Source: Jeotgalibacillus sp. S-D1 (GTDB taxonomy: Bacteria; Bacillota; Bacilli; Bacillales; Jeotgalibacillaceae). From it: DNA of 64,000 bases. The stretch lies in the NCBI RefSeq assembly GCF_004358665.1, contig NZ_SMZR01000001.1:744001-808000 (forward strand). The letters are read 5' to 3'. The notes beneath the pieces were generated by a model. The model searched no databases and was not told where the DNA came from. It saw only the letters and a program-made list of their open reading frames with translations. The translations under genes were made by a program, and so were the position numbers. This document shows positions 23,724 through 31,121 of the stretch, piece by piece (position 1 is the stretch's first letter; every line of letters starts with the position of its first letter).

Positions 23724-24818
23724 TCAATCGCCAATAAATTTAATATTTATCACCATAACTTCTGATCTGCTTCCGATTCGAAATGGCGGTCCCCATGTGC
23801 CAAATCCTGATGACACAAAGGAATGCATATTTTGTTTTTTTAGATATCCCCAATCATTTTCATAAATCATACTGGTGACAAGGTTTGCAGGTGCCAATTG
23901 GCCTTTGTGGGTATGGCCGGACAACAAAACATCCACTTTATTTTCAGCGGCTGCATTTAATTCAAAAGGCTGATGATCCAGCATGATGACCGGCTTAGTA
24001 TGATCCAGACTGCCGGTAATTTCATTTATCGTTTTACGATTTGAGTCTGTAAGATCTTTCCTGCCTGCAATATAAAAATCATCTTCAATCAGCAAGGCCT
24101 CATCCATCAAAAAGTTGATGCCGTCTTGTTCTAATTCAAGGATTATTTCGTCTAAATCATTGCCGTAATATTCATGATTACCAGGTACTGCATGAATACC
24201 CAACGGTGCTTGCATGGTGTTAAAAACTTCGCCCATATTCTTTTTTATATAAGGATCTACATCATCATCGATGATATCACCGGGAAGCAGAACAATATCC
24301 GGTTTAACCTCCTCTGATAGATCAACCAGACGCTGCAGATGATTTTTTCCGACAATGGGTCCTAAATGAAGATCAGAAGCCATTAAAATCTTCAAATGAT
24401 CAAAGTTGGATTTTTTATCTATGGTTATCGTATATGTATTAATTTTTGGACTCCATGCATTAAATGATCCATACACAAAAATAACAAAATAAAGGCTTAA
24501 CACACCGATTCCAGTCCAAAAAATGCCGTTTTTTCTTTTTTTCTTTTTCAATAGGAATACGATTATATTTGAGACAGGCAGCAGAATGATGCTGTAACCG
24601 ATTATCACAAACCACACATTACCGACCAGTTCAAGCGGCAGGAATGAAAATAAACGCCCGATAAAAAATGATGCTGCCATAATGCTGATAAATATTATGT
24701 AAAGCAGTTTATGAAGCGGCAGGAATGAACTTTTCAGCCAAATCCAGCCGTTGTAGCCTGCATAAAAGGACAATAAGCCGTAAAGTAATAACGCGATAAT
24801 GAAACTTACAGTAATCAT
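23724..24818 (-). CDS. Membrane-anchored metallophosphoesterase
   Basis: This 364-residue protein has about four N-terminal membrane helices (about 1-130), then a calcineurin-like phosphoesterase domain with all metal motifs: SDLHLGP (about 151-157), PGDIIDD, GNHEYYGN and SGHTHKGQ. Such proteins (YkuE-like) act on phosphoesters at the outer membrane face in B. subtilis. The substrate here is unknown. It is the last gene of a likely three-gene minus-strand run with the thioesterase and YdcZ genes (gaps of 35 and 24 bp). Confidence 0.85.
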   Translation of the reverse strand: MITVSFIIALLLYGLLSFYAGYNGWIWLKSSFLPLHKLLYIIFISIMAASFFIGRLFSFLPLELVGNVWFVIIGYSIILLPVSNIIVFLLKKKKRKNGIFWTGIGVLSLYFVIFVYGSFNAWSPKINTYTITIDKKSNFDHLKILMASDLHLGPIVGKNHLQRLVDLSEEVKPDIVLLPGDIIDDDVDPYIKKNMGEVFNTMQAPLGIHAVPGNHEYYGNDLDEIILELEQDGINFLMDEALLIEDDFYIAGRKDLTDSNRKTINEITGSLDHTKPVIMLDHQPFELNAAAENKVDVLLSGHTHKGQLAPANLVTSMIYENDWGYLKKQNMHSFVSSGFGTWGPPFRIGSRSEVMVINIKFIGD

Positions 24819-24853
24819 GGTGGTAGATGGTCCTTTCTGATGGAGCTTTATTG

Positions 24854-25228
24854 TTACTGCTTATTAAATAAAACCGCTTTTGCTTTCGCTACCAGCTGCG
24901 TATTTTCGTCATAAATTAAACATTGGGCATGAGTCAGTGTTTTCCCTGAGCTGATGATTTCAGCCTCAGCAATTAGCCTGCTCCCTCTTGCTCCCTTTAA
25001 AAAAGAAATATTTAAATCTACTGTTACTGCTTTTTGTTTATTATCTTCATCTGATTCAATTGTATTGCACATCGCAACATCTGCCAGTGAGGAAATAATC
25101 CCTCCATGAATGATACCTAAACTATTTAAATATAAAGGTTCGACCGGCATGGATACTGTCACATGGGTATCTGAGTGCCGTTCATATTCAAAACGCAAAA
25201 ACTGATCAAATGGTTGTTCAATAAACAA
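24854..25228 (-). CDS. PaaI-type hotdog-fold thioesterase
   Basis: This 124-residue hotdog-fold protein shows the PaaI pattern LYLNSLGIIHGGIISSLADVAM, in which HGG and a later Asp/Glu form the active site, and AVTVDLNISFLKGARGS. It hydrolyses acyl- or aryl-CoA esters by family precedent. The ribosome site GGAGGGGAG precedes the ATG. It lies between the YdcZ-type transporter and phosphoesterase genes, probably in one transcript. Confidence 0.85.
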   Translation of the reverse strand: MFIEQPFDQFLRFEYERHSDTHVTVSMPVEPLYLNSLGIIHGGIISSLADVAMCNTIESDEDNKQKAVTVDLNISFLKGARGSRLIAEAEIISSGKTLTHAQCLIYDENTQLVAKAKAVLFNKQ

Positions 25229-25252
25229 TTAACTCCCCTCCTTTTACATTCA

Positions 25253-25687
25253 TTACTTGTGATTAAATAAGTAGATAGATCCTATCATTAACAGAAGCGC
25301 TGCAGCTTTTTTAGCATCCAGGGGGAAGGTTTGACCGCCAAATAAACCAAAATGATCGATAATAACAGAGATAAAAATTTGTCCTGCAATTATGGAGAAA
25401 AATGCAGCCGTTACACCAATCTTAGGTACAGTCATTACCATGATTAACACGTAAAAAGCACCCAATAACCCGCCGATTAACTGGCCTTTGGGCACTTCAG
25501 AAATCGCAAGAAAATTCCCTTTCCCAAAAAAGAGAACCACAAAAAACAATGCAGCGGTTCCTATTAAAAAAGACATGAAGGATGCCTCAATTATGCCAAT
25601 TCTTTTCCCCAGCCCGCCATTTACAACAGCCTGAATCCCAACAGCGATGCCGCCAACGACTGCGAGAAGCAAATAAATCCATTTCAT
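25253..25687 (-). CDS. YdcZ-family (DUF606) DMT transporter
   Basis: This 144-residue membrane protein with five predicted helices belongs to the DMT superfamily. It shows GGIAVGIQAVVNGGLGKRIG, GGLLGAFYVLIMVMTVPKIGVT and GQIFISVIIDHFGLFGG, which are typical of DUF606/YdcZ. These half-size transporters act as dimers. The substrate is unknown. Confidence 0.85.
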   Translation of the reverse strand: MKWIYLLLAVVGGIAVGIQAVVNGGLGKRIGIIEASFMSFLIGTAALFFVVLFFGKGNFLAISEVPKGQLIGGLLGAFYVLIMVMTVPKIGVTAAFFSIIAGQIFISVIIDHFGLFGGQTFPLDAKKAAALLLMIGSIYLFNHK

Positions 25688-25726
25688 GTGTCTACTCTCC
25701 TTTTAAATCTGCTAAGACCCATAGTA

Positions 25727-25800
25727 AAATAAAAGCAAACCTTTGAGCTGACTGTGTTCAAACAGATCAAAGGTTCGCATTCAATGTACGTTTGCTTTTC
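25727..25800 (-). terminator. Large terminator hairpin of the DUF6241-like gene
   Basis: On the minus strand AACCTTTGA pairs with TCAAAGGTT around an inner CTGTTTGAACACAG stem, followed by GCTTTTATTTT. An outer AGCAAAC motif extends the structure. Confidence 0.65.
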
Positions 25801-25812
25801 CGCGGATCTCAA

Positions 25813-26403
25813 TTAAGGTGCCATTTTATCCACGTATTTTTTTTCTTCTTTTTCACTTAGTATTCCTGTCGCTTCTCCGACAGTGCCATCTTGCATTTTC
25901 CATATCTTGTTATGATCATCATCCACCCGGGAAAAATCTCCGGCAGCCCATTTCTCAAGGATGTTCCGGTATATGCTTTTATCCTTTATTTGAGCAGATT
26001 CATCCAATCCGTCCAGCAGCCATTGAATTCTGGCAGGGTGAATTTCGTAAAAACCCCATTTTTTCTTTGCTTTTACTTTTTGATGAGACATACCATGAAT
26101 GTATTCCTGATAATGATAATCCTTTAACTCATTTTTGCTGACCTTTTGTTTGAATGGATTTAACCCTTCTTTTTCATACTGTTCAAGGTCTTCATCTGTT
26201 ATTGTTCCTGCAGAAAATGGTCTGGATTCTTCAAGCAATTGTTCCGCATCTTCTTTAGACATTTCTTCTCCTGATACCTCTGCCTCATTAATCTCACTTC
26301 CGGCCTGATCCTGACTAAACCACAAATAAGTACCTATGATCGTGCCAACCAAAAGGAGAAAAGCACCAGCTGCTATTAAGCTTGTTTTTTTCATCATCCC
26401 CAT
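25813..26403 (-). CDS. Membrane-anchored DUF6241-like protein
   Basis: This 196-residue protein has an N-terminal signal-anchor helix (KKTSLIAAGAFLLLVGTIIGTYLW) and an extracytoplasmic acidic region. Its conserved C-terminal domain contains YIHGMSHQKVKAKKKWGFYE, IQWLLDGLDE and DFSRVDDDHNKIWKMQDGTVG. I recognise it as a Bacillaceae family that I believe is DUF6241, of unknown function. The ATG at 26403 follows AGGAG with 7-base spacing. A perfect inverted repeat lies 22 bp upstream of the start. Confidence 0.7.
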   Translation of the reverse strand: MGMMKKTSLIAAGAFLLLVGTIIGTYLWFSQDQAGSEINEAEVSGEEMSKEDAEQLLEESRPFSAGTITDEDLEQYEKEGLNPFKQKVSKNELKDYHYQEYIHGMSHQKVKAKKKWGFYEIHPARIQWLLDGLDESAQIKDKSIYRNILEKWAAGDFSRVDDDHNKIWKMQDGTVGEATGILSEKEEKKYVDKMAP

Positions 26404-26424
26404 TCCCTTTCTCCTGGCAATTTC

Positions 26425-26447
26425 TTCTATACAATCATCGTATAGAA
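26425..26447. promoter_or_regulatory. Perfect inverted repeat (operator candidate)
   Basis: TTCTATAC and GTATAGAA form perfect 8-bp arms with a 7-bp centre, 22 bp upstream of the minus-strand DUF6241-like start codon. The placement suits a repressor site or a leader hairpin. Confidence 0.45.
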
Positions 26448-26850
26448 ACTGGATATAGGATTCAAGATAAATATTTATCTTTTTATAATAATGAGAGAAT
26501 CATGCCTTTGATACAAATCTGAAAATGTATCCGGGAGATATATCCGGACAGAATACCTGGAAAATATTAATTTAGTTCATTTCCGTTAACATTGAGCATA
26601 GGGTAATGATAATACACACGTCTATATGAAATAATTAATATTGGGCTATTGCTAATAAAGCGTCACATCAGCCAGTATTTTAGGACAAGGTACCGCAAAA
26701 TAAGGCAATTTTAGTATAAATGTTTAATTCCCCAAAAACTTCAACTAATTTATAACATAATTATCATCTATTAAACATATAATTTTGTATAGGCCATCGA
26801 AAAATGACATATGTAAGAGTACGCCGCAACTAATTGTAGAAACTTTTGTT

Positions 26851-26876
26851 GTTTCATTTACCAGGAATCAAGGTAT
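26851..26876 (+). promoter_or_regulatory. Sigma-B-like promoter for the 37-residue ORF
   Basis: GTTTCA (26851-26856), a 14-bp spacer and AGGTAT (26871-26876) resemble GTTTAA-N12-15-GGGTAT. The start codon lies 37 bp downstream. Confidence 0.4.
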
Positions 26877-26912
26877 AGTTCAGTATATTAAATAATACAG
26901 GAGGGTTTATTT

Positions 26913-27026
26913 ATGAAAATTAAAGTGAAGAGCTGGAGAATGTTAAGTAGTCAGGACAAGCTGTTTATTCTTGAAGCAGTAAGTCATCGTTCAAAAACAA
27001 AAAGCCTGATGAAATCTGTTTCGTAA
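26913..27026 (+). CDS. Small basic protein, 37 residues, unrecognised
   Basis: This short ORF (MKIKVKSWRMLSSQDKL..., ending MKSVS) has an excellent AGGAGGG ribosome site ten bases before the ATG. It also has a sigma-B-like promoter upstream and a terminator just after the stop. These three signals support a real gene. The peptide is basic and soluble, and its function is unknown. Confidence 0.55.
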   Translation: MKIKVKSWRMLSSQDKLFILEAVSHRSKTKSLMKSVS

Positions 27027-27034
27027 AGAGAAAA

Positions 27035-27072
27035 TAAAAAAGCATCCCTTTGATGAGATGCTTGCGTTTTTA
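27035..27072. terminator. Bidirectional terminator
   Basis: AAGCATC pairs with GATGCTT. On the minus strand it is followed by TTTTATTTT, serving the coiled-coil gene. On the plus strand it is followed by GCGTTTTT, serving the small ORF. Confidence 0.75.
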
Positions 27073-27086
27073 CTATTTTTTTCATG

Positions 27087-28043
27087 CTAGCCTTGAATTA
27101 TCTCAGTAAGTTCTTGTTTTATTTCATTAATCTGCTGATTTACTTGAGTTTGCTGGCTTTTTAGATCCCGGCATATGGTTTCTACCTGGTCAATCATTTT
27201 GTTCACATTATTAATGGAAGAATTTATCCTTGAATGCATGGTCCATTCTGTAAAAATATCGTCAAAAAAGTAGTCAGCAAATGTTAAGAATGATCCTCTA
27301 TCCACTTTTAACCCTTCAGTCACCGACTCGTTCACATCCTGCAATTCAGCTTCAAATCGATGTAATTCAAGCTGGGCTTTATGTATCGCGTCCTCTGATT
27401 CATTTAAAGAGCTATGTTTCATCGCTGTAGCGATTAACCCGCCGCCTAAAAAAGTATCCCATGTTGACATGGACTTAGCCGAGTTTAAATAACCGGCTGC
27501 TTTATTTAGAGCCTGAACTGACTTTAATCCTGCTTCATGCGCTTCAGAAATTTCGGTCTCAAGTAATTCCAGGTTGTTTCTTATGTCATACAGTGAATCC
27601 AGTTGCTTTCGATCTTTCTGTGAATTAGTTCTAAGCCAATTTTCTTTCTTTTCCATGAGCAGCTTCCATTCACTGTCCAGGCCTACCCATTTAGGATTAG
27701 AAATTTTTTGGTTGATGTCCGCCAGTTCATGCTTCAAATCTTCTGTCATTTTTACTGCTTCATTCCACTTAATTTCAGCCTCTGCTGCCTCTGCTATTTC
27801 TTTTTCTTTTACCTCTTCCATACTGCCCGACAATTTGCGAAAAGTGTTTATAAAAGAAAAGTGATCGAGATCATGTACTTCCTGCTGTTCTTTGGAGAAT
27901 TTTTTATAGCAGGTTTCTTTTTTTATTTCTTCAGCATTCAGTTGCTTCTCTAAAATGTTTTTTTTGCGTATTAATTTGTCTCTGGCGTTTATTTCTGACT
28001 GTATCGCCAGCTGTTGTTCATTCAAATGATTCCACATTTTCAT
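27087..28043 (-). CDS. Coiled-coil protein of unknown function
   Basis: This 318-residue soluble protein is dominated by long coiled coils (about 1-140 and 205-318) and interrupted by a short conserved-looking Gly-rich segment (AKSMSTWDTFLGGGLIATAMKH, about 190-211) and FADYFFDDIFTEWTMHSRI (about 254-272). There is no signal peptide, ATPase or DNA-binding motif. AAAGGAGGGATG precedes the start. It lies 77 bp downstream of ytzC on the same strand. I do not recognise a named family. Confidence 0.6.
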   Translation of the reverse strand: MKMWNHLNEQQLAIQSEINARDKLIRKKNILEKQLNAEEIKKETCYKKFSKEQQEVHDLDHFSFINTFRKLSGSMEEVKEKEIAEAAEAEIKWNEAVKMTEDLKHELADINQKISNPKWVGLDSEWKLLMEKKENWLRTNSQKDRKQLDSLYDIRNNLELLETEISEAHEAGLKSVQALNKAAGYLNSAKSMSTWDTFLGGGLIATAMKHSSLNESEDAIHKAQLELHRFEAELQDVNESVTEGLKVDRGSFLTFADYFFDDIFTEWTMHSRINSSINNVNKMIDQVETICRDLKSQQTQVNQQINEIKQELTEIIQG

Positions 28044-28120
28044 CCCTCCTTTCTATAGGTACGGATGAAAATGTTGGAAGTTTCACTTTGTATGAATCCG
28101 CATAAAAAAGCGGGGTTTTT

Positions 28121-28384
28121 TTAATGCTTAAGCAAAGTCATTTTATTTTGCATCGTTTGAATTTGAATTCTTTTACGCTGCAACAAGTCTTCCTGTTCTT
28201 CGGTTGCATAATTTAATATCTTTTCCAACTCCAAAAAAGCCTTTTCAAGCTCCTGCTGTGCAGATGCGAATTCTTCGGCGTTATTATGTTCCTGCAGAGA
28301 TGCTTCTTTGTATTGACTCTCTGCAAAATCGATTGCTTCTTCACAATGCAAAAGACAGTCATCTATTGATTGCCTGGTTGCCAT
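28121..28384 (-). CDS. ytzC: DUF2524 family protein (YtzC)
   Basis: This 87-residue all-helical protein begins MATRQSIDDCLLHCEEAIDF, characteristic of YtzC/DUF2524, a small Bacillus protein of unknown function. It is mostly a two-helix coiled coil. GGGGGTACG precedes the ATG. It may be co-transcribed with the downstream coiled-coil gene. Confidence 0.8.
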   Translation of the reverse strand: MATRQSIDDCLLHCEEAIDFAESQYKEASLQEHNNAEEFASAQQELEKAFLELEKILNYATEEQEDLLQRKRIQIQTMQNKMTLLKH

Positions 28385-28478
28385 AATCGTACCCCCTTAT
28401 CGGTTATAATTTTGCACAGATGTAGTATGCACTAATGGGGTTATAAAATTTATTGAACAGTTAAAGAAAATCACTTGG

Positions 28479-28568
28479 ATGTTTCAAGAAGATTTTATCC
28501 AGCAAAAAAAGATGGATGCTTCGATTAATATGCTGTTTTTTGCGAAAGCTATTGATGGAGGTGAATGA
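28479..28568 (+). CDS. Possible short ORF overlapping the sspP start region
   Basis: An open frame upstream of sspP ([20 protein letters not shown]..., 29 codons from the internal ATG) ends with TGA at 28566-28568, just before the sspP ATG. The frame stays open back to about 28440, but no start codon with a good ribosome site was found. It could be a translationally coupled leader peptide or chance. Confidence 0.2.
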   Translation: MFQEDFIQQKKMDASINMLFFAKAIDGGE

Positions 28569-28570
28569 TG

Positions 28571-28696
28571 ATGAATGAAAAAAACACGAACAAAAATGAT
28601 CAAAAATCTTCACAGCCGAAACCATTAAGCGGCTCTCATAAAGTGAAAAATAAAAATCATTCCAGACAGAATAAAAATAGCGGACATGACATGTAA
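28571..28696 (+). CDS. sspP: Small acid-soluble spore protein P
   Basis: This 41-residue basic, hydrophilic protein has the SspP signature [18 protein letters not shown] and the terminal HDM. SspP (CotL) is a minor small acid-soluble protein made in the forespore and packed in spores. The ATG at 28571 is the third of three consecutive ATG codons and is best spaced (7 bases) from GGAGGTGA. It supports a spore-forming host. Confidence 0.88.
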   Translation: MNEKNTNKNDQKSSQPKPLSGSHKVKNKNHSRQNKNSGHDM

Positions 28697-28700
28697 AAAA

Positions 28701-28740
28701 GTAAGCGCCCTGATCAATAGATCAGAGCGCTTTGTTTATC
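28701..28740. terminator. Bidirectional terminator between sspP and speD
   Basis: AAGCGCCCTGATC pairs with GATCAGAGCGCTT, with one mismatch, around AATA. T-rich sequence follows on both strands. The speD stop codon is inside. Confidence 0.8.
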
Positions 28741-29554
28741 TGGGGATACGTGGCATATTTTTCCCATAAAAGATTTCGTCCATTTCCATTTTAAGCTTGC
28801 TTGTAATTTCTTTTGTTTCTTCCTCATCAAGCTTGTCTTTCTTATAGCCAAATAAGTAATTATTTAAATCAAAATCCTTAAGTTTACATTTTGTATGAAA
28901 AATATTTTCTGGGTACACATTGACGTCGATCATGTCATAGTCTTCTTTAATTTCTTCAGGAATAAAATTTTGAATTGAATTAATATCATGATCAATAAAC
29001 AGCTTATGACCATCCACATCCCGTGTAAAACCTCTTACACGATAATCCATCGTCATAATGTCTGTATCAAAAGAATGAATCAGATAATTTAATGCTTTCA
29101 AAGGTGAAATTTCTCCGCAAGTCGACACATCGATATCTGCCCTGAAAGTACTTATCCCTTCATGAGGATGATATTCCGGATAAGTGTGAACCGTTATATG
29201 GCTTTTATCCAGTTGCAGGGTGGCAATTGACGGCAGCGGCCCAGGTGACTCCTCAAATTGTTCAGTAGGCACCTCAACAATGGGACCTTCTGAAACCAGA
29301 ATAGTCACGCTTGCTCCCTGTGGGACATAATCCTGCTTAGCTACGTTTAATACGTGAGCACCGATAATATCCGCCACGTGTGTCAGAATTTTAGTCAGAC
29401 GGTCTGCATTATATTGCTCATCAATGTATTCGATATAAGCCTCGCGCTCTTCTTTGGACTTTGTATAACATATATCATACATATTAAAACTCAGGGATTT
29501 AGTTAAATTATTAAATTCATGCAATTGTATTCGTTTTTCCTGGGAAAGTTTCAT
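28736..29554 (-). CDS. speD: S-adenosylmethionine decarboxylase, long (E. coli-type) form
   Basis: SpeD makes decarboxylated SAM for spermidine synthesis. This 272-residue proenzyme is of the longer proteobacterial-style class, with the self-cleavage site at Lys-Ser in [13 protein letters not shown] (Ser about 118, becoming the pyruvoyl group), and [20 protein letters not shown] with the catalytic Cys. B. subtilis itself uses a short SpeD of roughly half this length. CAGAAGGAG-like sequence precedes the ATG. It is monocistronic. Confidence 0.93.
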   Translation of the reverse strand: MKLSQEKRIQLHEFNNLTKSLSFNMYDICYTKSKEEREAYIEYIDEQYNADRLTKILTHVADIIGAHVLNVAKQDYVPQGASVTILVSEGPIVEVPTEQFEESPGPLPSIATLQLDKSHITVHTYPEYHPHEGISTFRADIDVSTCGEISPLKALNYLIHSFDTDIMTMDYRVRGFTRDVDGHKLFIDHDINSIQNFIPEEIKEDYDMIDVNVYPENIFHTKCKLKDFDLNNYLFGYKKDKLDEEETKEITSKLKMEMDEIFYGKNMPRIPR

Positions 29555-29680
29555 GGCAATAACTCCTTCTACTTGCTTGTGTATAATTTGTTTTACCCTT
29601 TTGTCTTTTCGCTAAACGAACACGCTTATTTTCATTTAACTTTATTATCATACCATCTTAATTAGTGATATCTCAATTCA

Positions 29681-29735
29681 AAGAACATAAAAAAGACATT
29701 GGGACTTTGGTTTCCAATGTCTTTTTTATGTTCTT
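29681..29735. terminator. Long bidirectional terminator hairpin
   Basis: A perfect 22-bp inverted repeat around an 11-base loop contains AAAAAAGACATTGG and its complement, giving T runs on both strands. It ends the histidine kinase gene and overlaps its stop codon. Confidence 0.9.
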
Positions 29736-31002
29736 ATATATTTGCACTTGAAAGCGGCAGCTTAATGATAAAGCATGTACCTGATCCTTTTTTGCTTCTA
29801 ACTTTTATTTTCCCCTGCATGTTTTGAATAATACTGTAGCTTACCATCATGCCCAATCCCGTGCCTTTGTTTTTCGTTGTGTAATAAGGTTCACCAAGTT
29901 TTGATATTTGTTCCGTTGTCATTCCTTCACCATTATCTTCAATCGTGACCAAAACAGCATCTTTTGAATATGAAATCGTTACAAGGACGATACCACCATC
30001 TGACATCGCTTCTGCTCCATTTTTAATCAAATTGATGAAGCATTGTTCCAGCTTCGAGTGTTCTCCTAAAACGGTTAATGACGGCTCTTCTTCACCCTTT
30101 AATTTCAAATGAACATTCAGTGGTTTACAATATGGTTCCAAGACCTTGATTGACTGCTCAAGTTCTTCATAAACATTCACGTGGTCTTTTTTTTCAGCAG
30201 CAGGCTTTGCAAACATCAGGTAGTCATTTATAATATCCACTGCCCGATCGAGTTCCTGCAGACCGAGATCCAAATATTTTTTTCGGGTATCGTGCGTTAA
30301 ATCCTGTGCATGAAGCAGCTGCATAAAACCTTTTGTAACGGTTAACGGATTACGGACTTCATGCGACATGCTGGCTGCCAGGTGACTCACCACTTCGAGT
30401 TTCTTAGTTTTTGCCACCCGTTCAAGCAATTCAAAGTTTTTGGAGACGGTTTCCCATAAAATGATAACTATCAGCATACCGGTTACATTTAATACAAAGA
30501 AAGTAAGCTGAACGTTCAGCGGAATAGCTAAAGAAAAATACAGATCAGCTATATAAAGCAATAATGATTCTGATAAGGGCAGCAGTAGAACATTTATTCC
30601 TATTCGCTGGAAGATACTCAGCTCTTTGTATTTATTTGCTATCAACAATAAAATGACAGTCAGTAAAGGATACATCACTAATGCAATAAAAAAACCTGAG
30701 CCGCCAATCATAAAGCGAATACCCAAAATAGTACTTAACAGCAGCAAAGCGGCTGGCCACCCGCCATATAAAACACCAAGCACAAAGGGGATTCTTCTGA
30801 AGTCTACAATCAGCCCTTCTGCTATGTTGGCCGGGAACGCCATACATAAAATAATGGACATTACAGGAAAAAAAATCAGCATCCAGTTTTTTAATTTATC
30901 CGTTTCCTGTGTATATTTTAATAAATAAAACATTTGTACCAAAAATAATGGAAGCAGTACAAATAAAAAGTTAATTAACAAATCTTTGGTGATAAATCCC
31001 AT
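29734..31002 (-). CDS. Membrane sensor histidine kinase (KinB-like, 5TM-LYT type)
   Basis: This 422-residue kinase has six or so N-terminal membrane helices (about 5-185, 5TM-LYT-like sensor). The dimerisation/phosphoacceptor domain carries the H-box SHLAASMSHEVRNPLT (His about 214), followed by KGFMQLLH, the N-box CFINLIKNGAEAM, G1 VTIEDNGEGM and G2 TGLGMMVSYSI. This layout matches sporulation kinase KinB, which feeds the Spo0 phosphorelay. No response regulator is adjacent, consistent with phosphorelay use. It appears monocistronic. Confidence 0.85.
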   Translation of the reverse strand: MGFITKDLLINFLFVLLPLFLVQMFYLLKYTQETDKLKNWMLIFFPVMSIILCMAFPANIAEGLIVDFRRIPFVLGVLYGGWPAALLLLSTILGIRFMIGGSGFFIALVMYPLLTVILLLIANKYKELSIFQRIGINVLLLPLSESLLLYIADLYFSLAIPLNVQLTFFVLNVTGMLIVIILWETVSKNFELLERVAKTKKLEVVSHLAASMSHEVRNPLTVTKGFMQLLHAQDLTHDTRKKYLDLGLQELDRAVDIINDYLMFAKPAAEKKDHVNVYEELEQSIKVLEPYCKPLNVHLKLKGEEEPSLTVLGEHSKLEQCFINLIKNGAEAMSDGGIVLVTISYSKDAVLVTIEDNGEGMTTEQISKLGEPYYTTKNKGTGLGMMVSYSIIQNMQGKIKVRSKKGSGTCFIIKLPLSSANI

Positions 31003-31121
31003 AAATCATCACACTCACTCTTATATAGAATGGTTTTATACTATTTTATCACAATTTGCTTTTTTAGGTATGATGATTTAGGAATTTAGATACAATTCTG
31101 AGTTGCTACGAAGTAGTTTAT

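Larger units (their letters stand above)
26404..26912. other. 509-bp intergenic region
   Basis: The left end holds a perfect inverted repeat (26425-26447) before the DUF6241-like gene. The middle (about 26460-26840) is AT-rich with no ORF, hairpin or RNA family that I can recognise. The right end carries a sigma-B-like promoter (26851-26876) and AGGAGGG before a 37-codon ORF. Confidence 0.6.

Noticed and set aside
25818-26141. Plus-strand frames in the DUF6241-like region
   Set aside because: They are antisense to the membrane-anchored protein, whose signal anchor and conserved domain are clear.
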